64,000 nucleotides of DNA, from contig PKQS01000009.1 in the NCBI GenBank assembly GCA_017577945.1, positions 62,001 to 126,000 on the forward strand, written 5' to 3'. The translations under genes and the position numbers were made by a program. The notes beneath the pieces are model-generated. The model was not told the DNA's origin, did not search any database, and saw only the letters and a list, made by a program, of their open reading frames with translations. The stretch comes from Bacillota bacterium. Its GTDB lineage: Bacteria; Bacillota; Limnochordia; Limnochordales; ZCTH02-B6. Positions 8,332 through 16,929 of this stretch are shown here, one piece after another (within the stretch, counting starts at the first letter, position 1; each line of letters opens with the position of its first letter).

Positions 8332-9000
8332 ATGAAGCGCGGCACGAAAATCGCGCTCGCGATCACCTTCGCTCTCATCGTGGGCGGCGTAGGGTACTTC
8401 GCCATCGGCCAGCCGATCCAAGTGTTGCCGCGGCTGCAGACGGCGGTCCCGTTTGAAATGCACGACCAAAACGGCGACGTGTACCGGTATCCCGACGGGG
8501 CCGGTGCGATCAACGTCTACGTCGTCGTCGCCGCCTGGGACGAAGCGGCGGTGGCCAGGGCCGAGCGGCTGCTGGAGTCCGTATACGCCCGACTCGAGGC
8601 CGAGGATGCTCTGCCGTACGCCCGCATCGCCTGGATTACCCCCGACCCCGTCAACGACGACCTCCAGTCCATTCGTTCCCTCGCTACCCGGCTTCCCATT
8701 CTGAAAGCAACCGGCGCTTCGCTCCTGATGGCGGCGCCCGCCGCCGTGCGGTTTGCGGTCGGCGCAGGCATGGGCGTCTACGTGGGCCCGCAGCCGGAGC
8801 CAGGGCAGCGGGTCAGCTACGAGCCGACGCTGGTGCTGGTGGACGATCAAGGCTGGGTGCGGGGGCGGTACGGCGTCCGCAGCGCCGACGAGCGGTCGCT
8901 GCTGCGGGACATTTCGTTGTTGGCGGCCGAGGTGAAGGCGCAGGGCGCCGAGAGAGCGCTGTACAAGGCGGCGCACCTGTTCTTGTGCTACCCGCGGTAA
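8332..9000 (+). CDS. SCO1/SenC-like thioredoxin-fold protein lacking the CxxxC motif
   Basis: 222 residues: one N-terminal anchor helix (about 5-25), then a thioredoxin-like domain facing outward. The order of elements fits SCO proteins, which deliver copper to the CuA site: strand INVYVVVAAW, a long helix, AWITPDPVNDD, and the late strand YEPTLVLVDDQGWVRGRYG. Where SCO proteins carry CxxxC after the first strand, this one has AAWDE; the only Cys is near the C-terminus (LFLCYPR). It should therefore not bind Cu or reduce disulfides in the usual way. ATG behind GGGGAGG. It is the first gene of the oxidase operon, so an assembly role is likely (inference). Confidence 0.65.
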   Translation: MKRGTKIALAITFALIVGGVGYFAIGQPIQVLPRLQTAVPFEMHDQNGDVYRYPDGAGAINVYVVVAAWDEAAVARAERLLESVYARLEAEDALPYARIAWITPDPVNDDLQSIRSLATRLPILKATGASLLMAAPAAVRFAVGAGMGVYVGPQPEPGQRVSYEPTLVLVDDQGWVRGRYGVRSADERSLLRDISLLAAEVKAQGAERALYKAAHLFLCYPR

Positions 9001-9056
9001 CGCCGCGTGTGGTGATAAAGCACGGACGTTGCAGGATGCGGGAAGGAGGAGGCTGC

Positions 9057-9221
9057 ATGGCGCCCGAGACGCGTCCGGAGGAGCAGGCCCTGCAGGCACG
9101 CCCGGCGGAAGCGGCGGACGTCGAGACGCCGCGGGGGACGTGGGCGATTCTGCTGGGGTACGCGCTGGTTCTTACGGGACTGTGGGTCTACGGGTACATC
9201 GAAATGCTGATTAGGAGATGA
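9057..9221 (+). CDS. Cytochrome c oxidase subunit IIa (ba3 type)
   Basis: 54-residue single-helix protein. Its C-terminal half (PRGTWAILLGYALVLTGLWV, ending EMLIRR) matches the subunit IIa family that replaces a missing helix of subunit II in ba3 oxidases. ATG at 9057 behind GGAAGGAGGAGG. It sits 5 bp before subunit II. The presence of IIa is itself good evidence for the B-type oxidase class. Confidence 0.88.
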   Translation: MAPETRPEEQALQARPAEAADVETPRGTWAILLGYALVLTGLWVYGYIEMLIRR

Positions 9222-9225
9222 GGGT

Positions 9226-9699
9226 ATGCACATCGACCGCTATGAACGCAACTGGATACGGTTCGCCGGCGGGCTGCTCGTCGTCTTTGCCGCGGCGCTG
9301 ACGGTGGCCGCGGTGTTCTTGGGCGTGCGCCTGCCGGGCATCGCCGAGCAGACGATCCCCATCGCGCAGGCGGGCGGGGAGTACGACATCAACAAAGGCT
9401 GGATTCGCGAGCTGGCGCCCCGCCGCTACGAAGTGAACATGCGGGCGCGGGTGTGGTCGTTTGAACCGCGGGAAATCCGTATTCCGGCCGGTTCGACGGT
9501 GACGTTCTACATCCACAGCGACGACATCACCCATGGCATCAAGATCCAGAACACGACGGTCAGCACCATGATCTTCCCGGGCCACGTGGCCAAGGTCACG
9601 TACACCTTCGACAAGCCCGGCGAGTACGTGTTCGTGTGCCATGAGTACTGCGGCGCCGGCCACCACTTCATGAGCGGCCGCGTCATCGTGGAGGAGTAG
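9226..9699 (+). CDS. Cytochrome c oxidase subunit II (CuA), ba3 type
   Basis: 157 residues: one membrane helix (about 12-34), then a cupredoxin domain facing outward. The dinuclear CuA ligands are all present: H103 (ITHGIKI), C138, E140 (backbone), C142, H146 and M149 in CHEYCGAGHHFM. It accepts electrons from a cytochrome c or blue copper protein and passes them to subunit I. The short N-terminus with one helix fits pairing with subunit IIa. ATG behind GGAGATGAGGG; subunit I starts 4 bp downstream. Confidence 0.94.
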   Translation: MHIDRYERNWIRFAGGLLVVFAAALTVAAVFLGVRLPGIAEQTIPIAQAGGEYDINKGWIRELAPRRYEVNMRARVWSFEPREIRIPAGSTVTFYIHSDDITHGIKIQNTTVSTMIFPGHVAKVTYTFDKPGEYVFVCHEYCGAGHHFMSGRVIVEE

Positions 9700-9703
9700 G
9701 GAG

Positions 9704-11362
9704 ATGAGCCTGGCGGCGATTAAGCAATATGAGATGCCGCGGTCGGAGCGGAACCTGTACCTGTCGTTTATCCTCATCGGCTTCGCCCACCTGATGGTGG
9801 GGCTGTTCCTCGGCTTCATGCAGGGCATGCAGCACGCCGGGATCGACCTGTACCGGGTCATCCCCATCGTGCGTCACTATTACCAGGGGTTGACGATCCA
9901 CGGCGTCTTCAACGTCCTGGTGTTCACCACGTTCTTTATCGCCGGCTTTTTGCTCTTCGTGACGTCGACGTCGCTGAAGAAGCCCATCAACCTGCGCCTG
10001 GGCTGGCTTACCTTCTGCGTCATGACCATCGGCCTGCTGCTGACGGACTACGCGGTCTTCACCAACCAGGCGTCGGTCCTGTATACGGCGTATTCGCCGC
10101 TGGAGGCGCACTGGACGTTCTACCTGGGCCTCGCCCTGGTTGTGGTGGGCACATGGCTCCAGCTGCTCATCGTCGGCCGCATGGTCCTGCAGTGGCGCAA
10201 GGAGAATCCGGGCCAGCGCACGCCGCTGCTGGCGTTCGGCGCGCTGGCGACGCTCCTGATGTGGGGGCTGGCGTCGATCCCGTTGGCGGTTTTGTTCGTC
10301 GGCATCTTGCTGCCGTGGTCGCTCGACCTGATTCCGGGCGTGGACGTGCTTTTCAACCGGACGCTGTTCTGGATGTCGGGCCACCCCATCGTTTACTTCT
10401 GGCTTCTGCCGGCGTACCTTTCCTGGTACTTCATGCTGCCTAAGCAGGTGGGCGGCAAGCTGTTCAGCGAGCCGCTGGCGCGGCTGGCGTTCTTGCTGTT
10501 CATTCCGCTGTCGCTGCCCGTGGGCTTCCACCATCAGTACGTGGACCCCGGCGTCGCCGAAGGCTACAAGTACATCCACTTCATCCTCACCTTTGCGGTG
10601 TTCATGCCCAGCGTGATGACGGCCTTCACCGTGCTGGCGTCGCTGGAGACCGGCGGACGGGCGCGGGGCGGCAAAGGCCTGCTGGGCTGGGTCACCAAGC
10701 TGCCGTGGAACGACCCGTCGGTCACGGCGCAGCTTTTGGCCATGGTGCTGTTTGCGCTGGGCGGGATCAGCGGTTTGATCAACGCTTCCTATAACATGAA
10801 CCTGGTCGTCCACAACACCCTGTTCGTGCCCGGCCACTTCCACCTGACGGTGGGCACCGCGGTGGCGCTGACCTTCATGGGCATCGTCTACTGGCTGGTG
10901 CCGCACCTGACCGGGCGGCGGCTGTTCAGCGCCAAGATGGGTGTCGTGCAGGCGTGGCTGTGGTTCATCGGCATGACCATCATGTCTCGCGGCATGAGCT
11001 GGGCGGGCATGCTGGGCGCGCCGCGGCGCACGGCGCTGGGCTCGGCTCCGTACTTCATGGACGAGTGGGTGTTGCCGTCCTGGTTCACCGCCATCGGCGG
11101 CGTCATCCTGACGATCAGCGGGTTCCTGTTCTTCATCAACATGCTGGCGTCGCTGTGGTTGGCGCCGAAGGCGGAGAAGCAGGTGGAGGTGCCGGTGGCG
11201 GAGCCCCTTATCGATGAGGGCGCGAAGATGCCGGCTTGGCTCGATCGCTACACGGTCTGGGCCGGCGCGGCGGTGCTGCTGGTGGCCATCGCGTACACGC
11301 CCGCGCTGGTCAAGCTCATCAGCGATTTGAGCATGACCGTGCCGGGCTTGAAGCCGTACTGA
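9704..11362 (+). CDS. Cytochrome c oxidase subunit I, ba3 type
   Basis: 552-residue, 12-13-helix heme-copper oxidase core, reducing O2 to water and pumping protons. Ligands visible: H66 (TIHGVFN) and H380 for the low-spin heme, H378 for the high-spin heme, H227, H276 and H277 for CuB. Y231 in HPIVY is the cross-linked Tyr. The class-A D-channel motif is not seen; the sequence fits the B (ba3) family with high O2 affinity. No subunit III follows, as usual for ba3 operons; a strong terminator stands about 100 bp downstream. Confidence 0.95.
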   Translation: MSLAAIKQYEMPRSERNLYLSFILIGFAHLMVGLFLGFMQGMQHAGIDLYRVIPIVRHYYQGLTIHGVFNVLVFTTFFIAGFLLFVTSTSLKKPINLRLGWLTFCVMTIGLLLTDYAVFTNQASVLYTAYSPLEAHWTFYLGLALVVVGTWLQLLIVGRMVLQWRKENPGQRTPLLAFGALATLLMWGLASIPLAVLFVGILLPWSLDLIPGVDVLFNRTLFWMSGHPIVYFWLLPAYLSWYFMLPKQVGGKLFSEPLARLAFLLFIPLSLPVGFHHQYVDPGVAEGYKYIHFILTFAVFMPSVMTAFTVLASLETGGRARGGKGLLGWVTKLPWNDPSVTAQLLAMVLFALGGISGLINASYNMNLVVHNTLFVPGHFHLTVGTAVALTFMGIVYWLVPHLTGRRLFSAKMGVVQAWLWFIGMTIMSRGMSWAGMLGAPRRTALGSAPYFMDEWVLPSWFTAIGGVILTISGFLFFINMLASLWLAPKAEKQVEVPVAEPLIDEGAKMPAWLDRYTVWAGAAVLLVAIAYTPALVKLISDLSMTVPGLKPY

Positions 11363-11461
11363 TATAGACCTTTGCACGACGTCGCAGGCTTTCGCGTCCG
11401 GCTGCGCCGTACGCAACTCCTCGAAGCCGCCGCACAACTCTCAGCGCCTGGACGCGAGCTC

Positions 11462-11761
11462 TTACAGGCACGCAGCGTCGCTGCGTGCCTGCTTTTTTTC
11501 GCCGTCGAAGATGTTGCCCAGGGGCGCCGGATTGCCGAAGTCGGTGACCCGGATGTTGCCCGTCATGGCGTCGATGTTGAGGCGTAGGCGGCGGTCGGGG
11601 TCGTTGCGGATGGTGGTGTTGGCCGTCTGCTTCACCCGCAGCCAGGTGCGCTGGTGTTCGGGGTCCGGGCTGCATGGGAAGAAGGGGAACGTGCCGAACC
11701 AGATCCACACGTTCGGATCCGCTTGTCCAGCAGCTTTTCCACGCCCTTTCGCGTAGCGCAA
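11462..11761 (-). CDS. Hypothetical small protein
   Basis: Up to 99 residues, not recognised. The C-terminal ~80 residues look like real protein: NVWIWFGTFPFFPC, HQRTWLRVKQTANTTIRND, LRLNIDAMTGNIRVTDFGN, with normal codon use and no competing gene. The start is uncertain: TTG at 11761 or GTG at 11710, neither with a good ribosome site, so the 5' end may be broken or read through from the AI-2E gene 48 bp upstream. Its stop lies at the edge of the oxidase terminator. Confidence 0.45.
   Translation of the reverse strand: MRYAKGRGKAAGQADPNVWIWFGTFPFFPCSPDPEHQRTWLRVKQTANTTIRNDPDRRLRLNIDAMTGNIRVTDFGNPAPLGNIFDGEKKQARSDAACL
11465..11499 (+). terminator. Intrinsic terminator of the oxidase operon
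   Basis: Twelve-bp perfect stem (CAGGCACGCAGC, 11465-11476, with its complement 11480-11491), 3-nt loop, then seven T. It also overlaps the end of the small minus-strand ORF from 11462. Confidence 0.92.
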
Positions 11762-11808
11762 GAGCGGCTCAACCCAGCCTTCAACATAGGCGGAACGAAG
11801 GCGGAAAG

Positions 11809-12894
11809 CTACGGAGCCGCTTCCTCGGGCTCGCGGCTGCCGTTGTCCAGGTCGACAATGCCGGACCGAGCCAGCGAGACGAGGATGATGGCGATGAGGG
11901 GCCCAATGATAAAGCCGGCGACCCCGAACAGCTTTAGGCCGACGTAGAGCGAAATGAGCGTGGCCAGCGGGTGAATGCCGATGCGCTCGCCGATGACGCG
12001 CGGCTCCAAAATGGTGCGGCCCACGACCAGCACGGCGTACGTGGCCAGGAGCCACAAGCCGAAAACCGTGTCGCCCGCCAGCAGGTGATACGCGGCCCAC
12101 GGCAGGAACACGAGGCCCGGCCCGACGACGGGCAGCACGTCCAGCAAGCCCGTGAAAATGCCGATGAGCAGCGCGTATTGGGATCCCAGAAGCTGCAGCA
12201 CGACGACGGTAACGGCCGCGGTGATGGAAACCAGCACCACCAGGGCGTTGAAAAAGCCGATGGCCGAGCGGGTGAACCCCGCGACCACCTCGACGGTCTT
12301 GGCGCGCCACGGCCGCGGGACGAGTTGGGGGAGAAAGGCCAAGATGCGCTCCCGATCGCGGCTCATCAGGAACGTCGCCACGCCCGTCACCAGCAGCACG
12401 AAGGCCAAGTTCGGGATCCCCTGAAACGTCCACTGGCCCACGAGCTCAAAAAGCTGCCGGGTCAGCAGAGACAGCCACTGCATGACCACTTCGCCCTGCT
12501 GGCGCATAAAATCTGACAGGTACGGCGGTACTTCCTCGAAGTAGCGTTCAAGGAAGCCCACCACGCCGTCCACCATCTGCAGCACTTGCAGCGCCAGGCC
12601 CGGCACCGCCCGCGACAGCTGCGCTACCTCTACGGTCAGCGTCGCCATGCCGATCACGAGCAGCACCGCCAGCAGCAGCAGCACCACGCCCAAGACCAGC
12701 GCGATGGCGAGCGACCGCGGAACGCGGCGGCTTTCCAGCCAGCGCACCGGCCGGTCCACCAGGACGGCCAGCGCCAGCGCCAGAAGAAACGGCAGCAGCA
12801 GCGGCGACACGTAGACGAAAAAAAGGTAAAGCAAAACCGCGACGATTCCGAGAATAATGTAGGGCCTTAAAGACTGCTTGTCCAGCCGGATCAT
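11809..12894 (-). CDS. AI-2E family / YtvI-like membrane permease
   Basis: 361 residues with the AI-2E transporter pattern: two N-terminal helices, a loop with FLERYFEEVPPYLSDFM, then further helices containing GIFTGLLDVLPVVGPGLVFLPWA, the family's best-conserved stretch, and VGRTILEPRVIG. Members include exporters of autoinducer-2, Na+/H+ antiporters and the sporulation protein YtvI; which applies here cannot be told. I chose ATG 12894 (after AAGGAG); the frame is open to 13023 but that part is hydrophilic and unlike the family. Divergent from the orphan mrpE. Confidence 0.85.
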   Translation of the reverse strand: MIRLDKQSLRPYIILGIVAVLLYLFFVYVSPLLLPFLLALALAVLVDRPVRWLESRRVPRSLAIALVLGVVLLLLAVLLVIGMATLTVEVAQLSRAVPGLALQVLQMVDGVVGFLERYFEEVPPYLSDFMRQQGEVVMQWLSLLTRQLFELVGQWTFQGIPNLAFVLLVTGVATFLMSRDRERILAFLPQLVPRPWRAKTVEVVAGFTRSAIGFFNALVVLVSITAAVTVVVLQLLGSQYALLIGIFTGLLDVLPVVGPGLVFLPWAAYHLLAGDTVFGLWLLATYAVLVVGRTILEPRVIGERIGIHPLATLISLYVGLKLFGVAGFIIGPLIAIILVSLARSGIVDLDNGSREPEEAAP

Positions 12895-13070
12895 GCGCTC
12901 GTGACGCTCCTTGCACGGCTCTCGCCCGGGTGATTCGCCTTGCGCCTCGTTGTCTTCGTCGCGGTGCCATTCTTTCCCTACCGCAAGGTCGTCATCCGCG
13001 GGGAAGGGTGGAGGCGGCTTCACGGTGCGCCACCAACTCGCGGGCCAGCGCGCGGTCGAGGGGGAGCCCG

Positions 13071-13547
13071 GTGGTCAACCAGTTCTTGATCAACGTCATC
13101 ATCGCATTCGTCTGGACGTTCCTGCAGCCGCATCCGACGTGGCGCAGCTTCCTCATGGGGTACGCGGCCGGCTTGCTGGTCCTATATTTCCTAGCCGCCG
13201 AGCAGCGGTCGCCGTTTTATCCCCGCGTCGTCTGGGCGGCGGCGGTTCTGCTGGGCGCTTACTTCTACGAAGTGGGCCGGTCGGCCTTGCGGGTGTCGTA
13301 CTTGATCCTGCACCCCCGGCTGCCCGTCAGTCCAGGCATCGTCCGAGTGCCGTTGGACGTCCAAAGCCCCGGCGCCGTGGCCACGTTGGCCGGGATGATT
13401 ACCATGGCGCCCGGGACGTTCACCATTGACTTGTCCGAAGACGGCCGGTACTTGTACGTGCATGCGTTGGAGGCGGAGGATCCGGACGAGGTGACCGCCG
13501 AGATCAAGGAGCGGCTCGAGCGGCGCATCCTGAGGGTGTGGCGGTAG
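13071..13547 (+). CDS. Orphan Na+/H+ antiporter subunit MrpE/MnhE
   Basis: 158 residues, the same length as the operon MrpE at 26362 and alike along its whole length (ALRVSYLILHPRLPVSPGIV, TLAGMITMAPGTFTIDL, LYVHALEAEDP). MrpE normally works only inside the seven-subunit Mrp complex, yet no other mrp gene is adjacent. GTG at 13071 behind GGGGGAG. It could be an alternative subunit for the Mrp complex encoded 8 kb away, or have a separate role. Confidence 0.88.
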   Translation: MVNQFLINVIIAFVWTFLQPHPTWRSFLMGYAAGLLVLYFLAAEQRSPFYPRVVWAAAVLLGAYFYEVGRSALRVSYLILHPRLPVSPGIVRVPLDVQSPGAVATLAGMITMAPGTFTIDLSEDGRYLYVHALEAEDPDEVTAEIKERLERRILRVWR

Positions 13548-13559
13548 GAAGGGCGGGCC

Positions 13560-13606
13560 AAAAACGTGTTCACCGCGGCGCCTAATCAGCCGACCGCGGT
13601 GAACAC
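13560..13606 (-). terminator. Terminator overlapping the end of the small Cys protein gene
   Basis: Thirteen-bp perfect arms, GTGTTCACCGCGG (13566-13578) and its complement (13594-13606), 15-nt loop. On the minus strand five T follow (13560-13564). The last codons and stop (13586) of the minus-strand gene lie within it; for the plus-strand mrpE it is a hairpin without a T tract. Confidence 0.75.
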
Positions 13607-13807
13607 CGTCTTCAGGCCGCGCTGCGCCTTGGCTTTGGCCATGGCCTGGCGGCGCACCTGCATGCGCTGCCGCTCGTTCAGCGCGCTCCATGGCGCGGCG
13701 TCGCGATGGCCGCAGGCGCTGAACAGCGTGGGAACCCCGCACTGCTTGCAGAACGTCAGCGTGCTGACGCCCCAGATTTCCTGCAGCTTGGCTTCCATGC
13801 GCGTCAT
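13586..13807 (-). CDS. Small Cys-containing protein, hypothetical
   Basis: 73 residues, unrecognised. Cysteines at 20 and 23 (TFCKQCGVPT) and C32-x-H34 (ACGH) could bind one zinc. The rest is basic and helical (NERQRMQVRRQAMAKAKAQR). ATG 13807 stands 8 nt after GGAGGT. A second ATG three codons in is possible. A terminator overlaps its 3' end, which supports it as a real, separately expressed gene. Confidence 0.7.
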   Translation of the reverse strand: MTRMEAKLQEIWGVSTLTFCKQCGVPTLFSACGHRDAAPWSALNERQRMQVRRQAMAKAKAQRGLKTVFTAVG

Positions 13808-13910
13808 CCTGTCGCACCTCCTCTTCTGCTCGGGCCGGCGAAACGCAAAGCCCACAAGACTGCACTGTATCACGGATGCGCCAAAATGTGAAGATCGATT
13901 TTGACGGCCG

Positions 13911-13956
13911 AGAAAAATTTCGGGGCGGGTCCGCCCTTTGCGGGGGACCCGCCCCG
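13911..13956 (-). terminator. Terminator of the iron/FNR operon
   Basis: Twelve-bp arms (CGGGGCGGGTCC, 13921-13932, with 13945-13956), and on the minus strand AAATTTTTCT follows. It closes the minus-strand transcript ending with the reductase gene. Confidence 0.85.
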
Positions 13957-14013
13957 TCATCTTTCGCTCGGAGGACCGCCGCCGGCGAGCGATTGCCTGC
14001 GTCCGCCCAGCGC

Positions 14014-15015
14014 TTAGTTGTCCATCGGCTTCAGGTCCGAGCGCGCCGACGAGTGGATGGGCTGGGCGCGGTGCGACGAATCCAGCAGCGCGGCCGCGTG
14101 GTTGACGGCGTTGACCACTTCGCCGAAACCGGTCGCGATGAGCTTGATCTTGCCGTCGTAGCCGGCGATGTCGCCCGCCGCGAAGACGCCCGGCAAGTTC
14201 GTTTCCATCTTGAAGTTCTTGACGACGATGGCGTCGTCTTTCAGCTCCAGGCCCCAGCGCGCCACCTTGCTGAGATCCGGCGTGAAGCCCAGAGCGAAGA
14301 TGCAGGCGTCCACCGGCAGCGTCTCTTCTTCCTTCGTCTTGTTGTTGATGATGGTCACCGCTTCCAGCCGATCCTCGCCGTGCAGCGCTTTGGCCTCATA
14401 CGGCGTCTTGATGACGACCGAAGAGCGGCGCAGCTTTTCCACCGACGCCTCGTGGGCGCGGAAGGTATCCCGCCGGTGGATGAGGGTGACCGACGCGGCC
14501 ACGGGCTCCAGCATGTTGGCCCAGTCTACGGCGCTGTCGCCGCCGCCCACCACCAGGACCCGCTTGCCGCGGTAATCTTCCACGCGGTGGACAAGATAAT
14601 CGACGCCCTTGCCGTTCTCGTACTTTTCCACGTCCGGCAGCGGCGGCTTCTTAGGCGAGAAGGCGCCCATGCCGACGGTGATGAGGACGGTCTTGCTGTA
14701 GTGCTCCTCCTGGGCGGTCTTGAGCTTCCACACATCGCCGACCCGCTCGAGCTCTTCCACTTCCTGCCCGAGCACGATGGTCGGATTGAACTGCGTGGCC
14801 TGCTTAATCAACTGCGCCACCAAATCTTTGGCCAAAATCGCCTGGTGACCGCCGACGTCGAAGATGTATTTCTCCGGATAGATGGCGGTGAGCTGGCCGC
14901 CCAGCTGCGGCAGCGCTTCAATGAGTTTCGTTTTCATGCCCCGCAGCCCGGCGTAAAACGCGCCGAACAAGCCGACCGGGCCGCCTCCGACGATAGTGAT
15001 ATCGTAGACTTCCAC
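14014..15015 (-). CDS. Ferredoxin/flavodoxin-NADP+ reductase, YumC type
   Basis: 333-residue FAD enzyme of the thioredoxin-reductase-like FNR group. FAD motif GGGPVGLFGAFYAG at the N-terminus, NAD(P) motif VVGGGDSAVDWA in the middle, and C-terminal FAAGDIAGYDGKIKLI. There is no CxxC, so it is not a thioredoxin reductase. It moves electrons between NADPH and ferredoxin or flavodoxin. GTG 15015 behind TAGGAGG. It begins 64 bp after the siderophore ATPase with no terminator between, so it is probably part of the iron-regulated operon, perhaps supplying electrons to reduce imported ferric siderophore (inference). Confidence 0.93.
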   Translation of the reverse strand: MEVYDITIVGGGPVGLFGAFYAGLRGMKTKLIEALPQLGGQLTAIYPEKYIFDVGGHQAILAKDLVAQLIKQATQFNPTIVLGQEVEELERVGDVWKLKTAQEEHYSKTVLITVGMGAFSPKKPPLPDVEKYENGKGVDYLVHRVEDYRGKRVLVVGGGDSAVDWANMLEPVAASVTLIHRRDTFRAHEASVEKLRRSSVVIKTPYEAKALHGEDRLEAVTIINNKTKEEETLPVDACIFALGFTPDLSKVARWGLELKDDAIVVKNFKMETNLPGVFAAGDIAGYDGKIKLIATGFGEVVNAVNHAAALLDSSHRAQPIHSSARSDLKPMDN

Positions 15016-15079
15016 GTTTCAGCCTCCTAAACCGTTCCGGTTCTCTTCTCCCTACCCTATCGGATTCCGTCCCGCAAAT

Positions 15080-15913
15080 CTAGTGGCGCGAGACCGGCAT
15101 GGCGGTGTCAATCGTCCCATCCGCCGGCGCCCGCGTGCGGCCATTCGTCAGCTGGGGCAGGAAGTAGAGGCAGACCTTGCACCGGTCGAACTCGTGGATG
15201 TCGAATTGCATTTCGTACACGCGGTGCAACACGTCGCCGCGGATAATCTCGTCCACCGAGCCGCACGCCACAAGGCGCCCGTTTTTCATGGCGACGATGT
15301 CGTCGGAGAAGCTGGAGGCGAAGTTGATGTCGTGAAGCACCAGCACCACGGTCTTGCCCATGTCGTCCACCAGCTGCCGCAGCACCTGCATGATGTGCAC
15401 CGCGTGCTTCATGTCCAGGTTGTTCAGGGGCTCGTCGAGCAAAATGTAGTCCGTGTCCTGCGCCACCACCATGGCGATGAACGCCCGCTGCCGTTCGCCG
15501 CCGCTCAGCTCGTCCAGGAACTTGTGCTGCAGGTCGCCCAGGTTCAAGTACTCGATGGCGCGGTCGACGTGTTCGAGGTCCGCCTTGGTCAGGCGGCCCT
15601 GGGAGTAGGGGAAACGGCCGAAGCTGACCAGCTCTCGCACGGTGAGCCGCAGGTTCAGGTGGTTGCTCTGTTTCAGAATGGCGACCGTGCGGGCCAGCTC
15701 GGTGCTGTTCCACCGCCGCACCGACCGCCCTTCGATGAGGACGTCGCCGGCGTCCATGGGCACGAGCCGGCTGATGACGGACAGCAGGGTGCTCTTGCCC
15801 GCGCCGTTGGGCCCGATGAGCGACGTGATGCGGTTCTTCTTGATGTCCACCGTGACGTTGTCCACCGCCAGCAACGAGCCGTACCGCTTGGAAACCTGAC
15901 GAACCTGGATCAT
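15080..15913 (-). CDS. yclP: Iron-siderophore ABC transporter, ATP-binding protein
   Basis: 277 residues. Walker A GPNGAGKST at 34-42, signature LSGGERQRAFIAMVVAQDTD, Walker B YILLDEP followed by LNNLDMKHAVHIM. Wording such as LVSFGRFPYSQGRLT and QDTDYILLDEPLNNLDMKHA is as in Bacillus YclP (petrobactin uptake). The C-terminal ~25 residues (after CLYFLPQL) are an extra tail. ATG overlaps the preceding permease stop by 4 bp. Confidence 0.93.
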   Translation of the reverse strand: MIQVRQVSKRYGSLLAVDNVTVDIKKNRITSLIGPNGAGKSTLLSVISRLVPMDAGDVLIEGRSVRRWNSTELARTVAILKQSNHLNLRLTVRELVSFGRFPYSQGRLTKADLEHVDRAIEYLNLGDLQHKFLDELSGGERQRAFIAMVVAQDTDYILLDEPLNNLDMKHAVHIMQVLRQLVDDMGKTVVLVLHDINFASSFSDDIVAMKNGRLVACGSVDEIIRGDVLHRVYEMQFDIHEFDRCKVCLYFLPQLTNGRTRAPADGTIDTAMPVSRH

Positions 15914-16911
15914 GCCTGACTCTCCTTCAGCACGAGGTAGAGGAAATACACCCCGCCGGCCAGGTTGACGATGACGCTGACCGGTACCGCAAACACGAGC
16001 AGCCGTTCCACCAGCAGCAGGCCCCCGCCCAGCAGCGCGGTGCCGACGAGAAACGTGCCCGGAAGCAGCGTGGCGTGACGATAGTCGCGCAGCAGCTGGC
16101 GGGCCAGGCTCACCGCCAGCAGGCCCAGGAATGTGATGGGGCCTACCAGCGCCGTCGTGACGGCGGTCAGCAAGATGACCGCCAGCCACAGCCGCCTCAC
16201 GACCCGGTTGTAGTCGACGCCCAGGTTGATCGCGTGCTCGCGGCCCAGCCCGAGCACGTCCAGGTACTTGCAATACGGCGCCGCGTACAGCGCCGCCAGG
16301 GCCAGCGCCCCGGCGGCCAGCGCCAGCGCCGGCGCCCGCACGTTGTTGAACGTGGCGAACAGGCGGCTTTGGGTGATGAGAAACTCGTTGGGGTCGAGGA
16401 TCATCTGCAAGAACGACGCGACGCTCTGGAAAAACGTGCCCGCGATGAGGCCGATGAGCAGCACGACGTAGACGTTGTGCCGCTCGCTGCGGAACAAGCG
16501 CTGGTACAAGAGCCCCGCGAACAGCACCAGCAGCGCGGTCGACAGCAGGAAGTGGACGGTGGCGTCGGTCCAGGCCGGGCTGGCGGCGCCGAGAGCGAAC
16601 ACGACCAGCGTCTGCATGAGCACGTACAGGGAATCCAGGCCGATGACGCTGGGCGTCAAGATGTGGTTGTGGGTAAGCGTCTGGAAGATGACCGTCGCGC
16701 CGCCCGTGGCCGCCGCGGCGAGGACGACGGCGCCGACGACCAGCAGGCGCCGCGTCACGGCGAACTGCCAGTCGCCCCGGATGTTGAGCACGAGATACAA
16801 GGCGAGAAAGATTAGCGCCGCCAGGGCGACCGCGGCCAGCCGCGCCCGCACGCCCGCGCGCGGGCCGACCACGGCTTCCTTCACCAGTGCACGGGACACG
16901 AGTCCGCTCAT
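15910..16911 (-). CDS. yclO: Iron-siderophore ABC transporter, permease (second)
   Basis: 333-residue FecCD-type permease with about 9-10 helices. TLTHNHILTPSVIGLDSLYV and DYNRVVRRLWLAVILLTAVTTALVGPITFLGLL are characteristic of the YclO-like half; the ATPase-contact loop lies around RHATLLPG. It pairs with the other permease to form the heterodimeric channel. It begins 18 bp after the other permease and overlaps the ATPase gene. Confidence 0.92.
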   Translation of the reverse strand: MSGLVSRALVKEAVVGPRAGVRARLAAVALAALIFLALYLVLNIRGDWQFAVTRRLLVVGAVVLAAAATGGATVIFQTLTHNHILTPSVIGLDSLYVLMQTLVVFALGAASPAWTDATVHFLLSTALLVLFAGLLYQRLFRSERHNVYVVLLIGLIAGTFFQSVASFLQMILDPNEFLITQSRLFATFNNVRAPALALAAGALALAALYAAPYCKYLDVLGLGREHAINLGVDYNRVVRRLWLAVILLTAVTTALVGPITFLGLLAVSLARQLLRDYRHATLLPGTFLVGTALLGGGLLLVERLLVFAVPVSVIVNLAGGVYFLYLVLKESQA

Positions 16912-16929
16912 GCCGCCACCCGCTTTCCG

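Noticed and set aside
9683..11437. 584-codon open frame antisense to cytochrome oxidase subunit I
   Set aside because: Shadow frame of a high-GC gene; composition is Arg/Gln/His-rich with no domain, while the plus strand is a certain oxidase gene.
14014..15015. Thioredoxin reductase
   Set aside because: No CxxC redox motif; sequence follows the YumC-type ferredoxin-NADP reductase.
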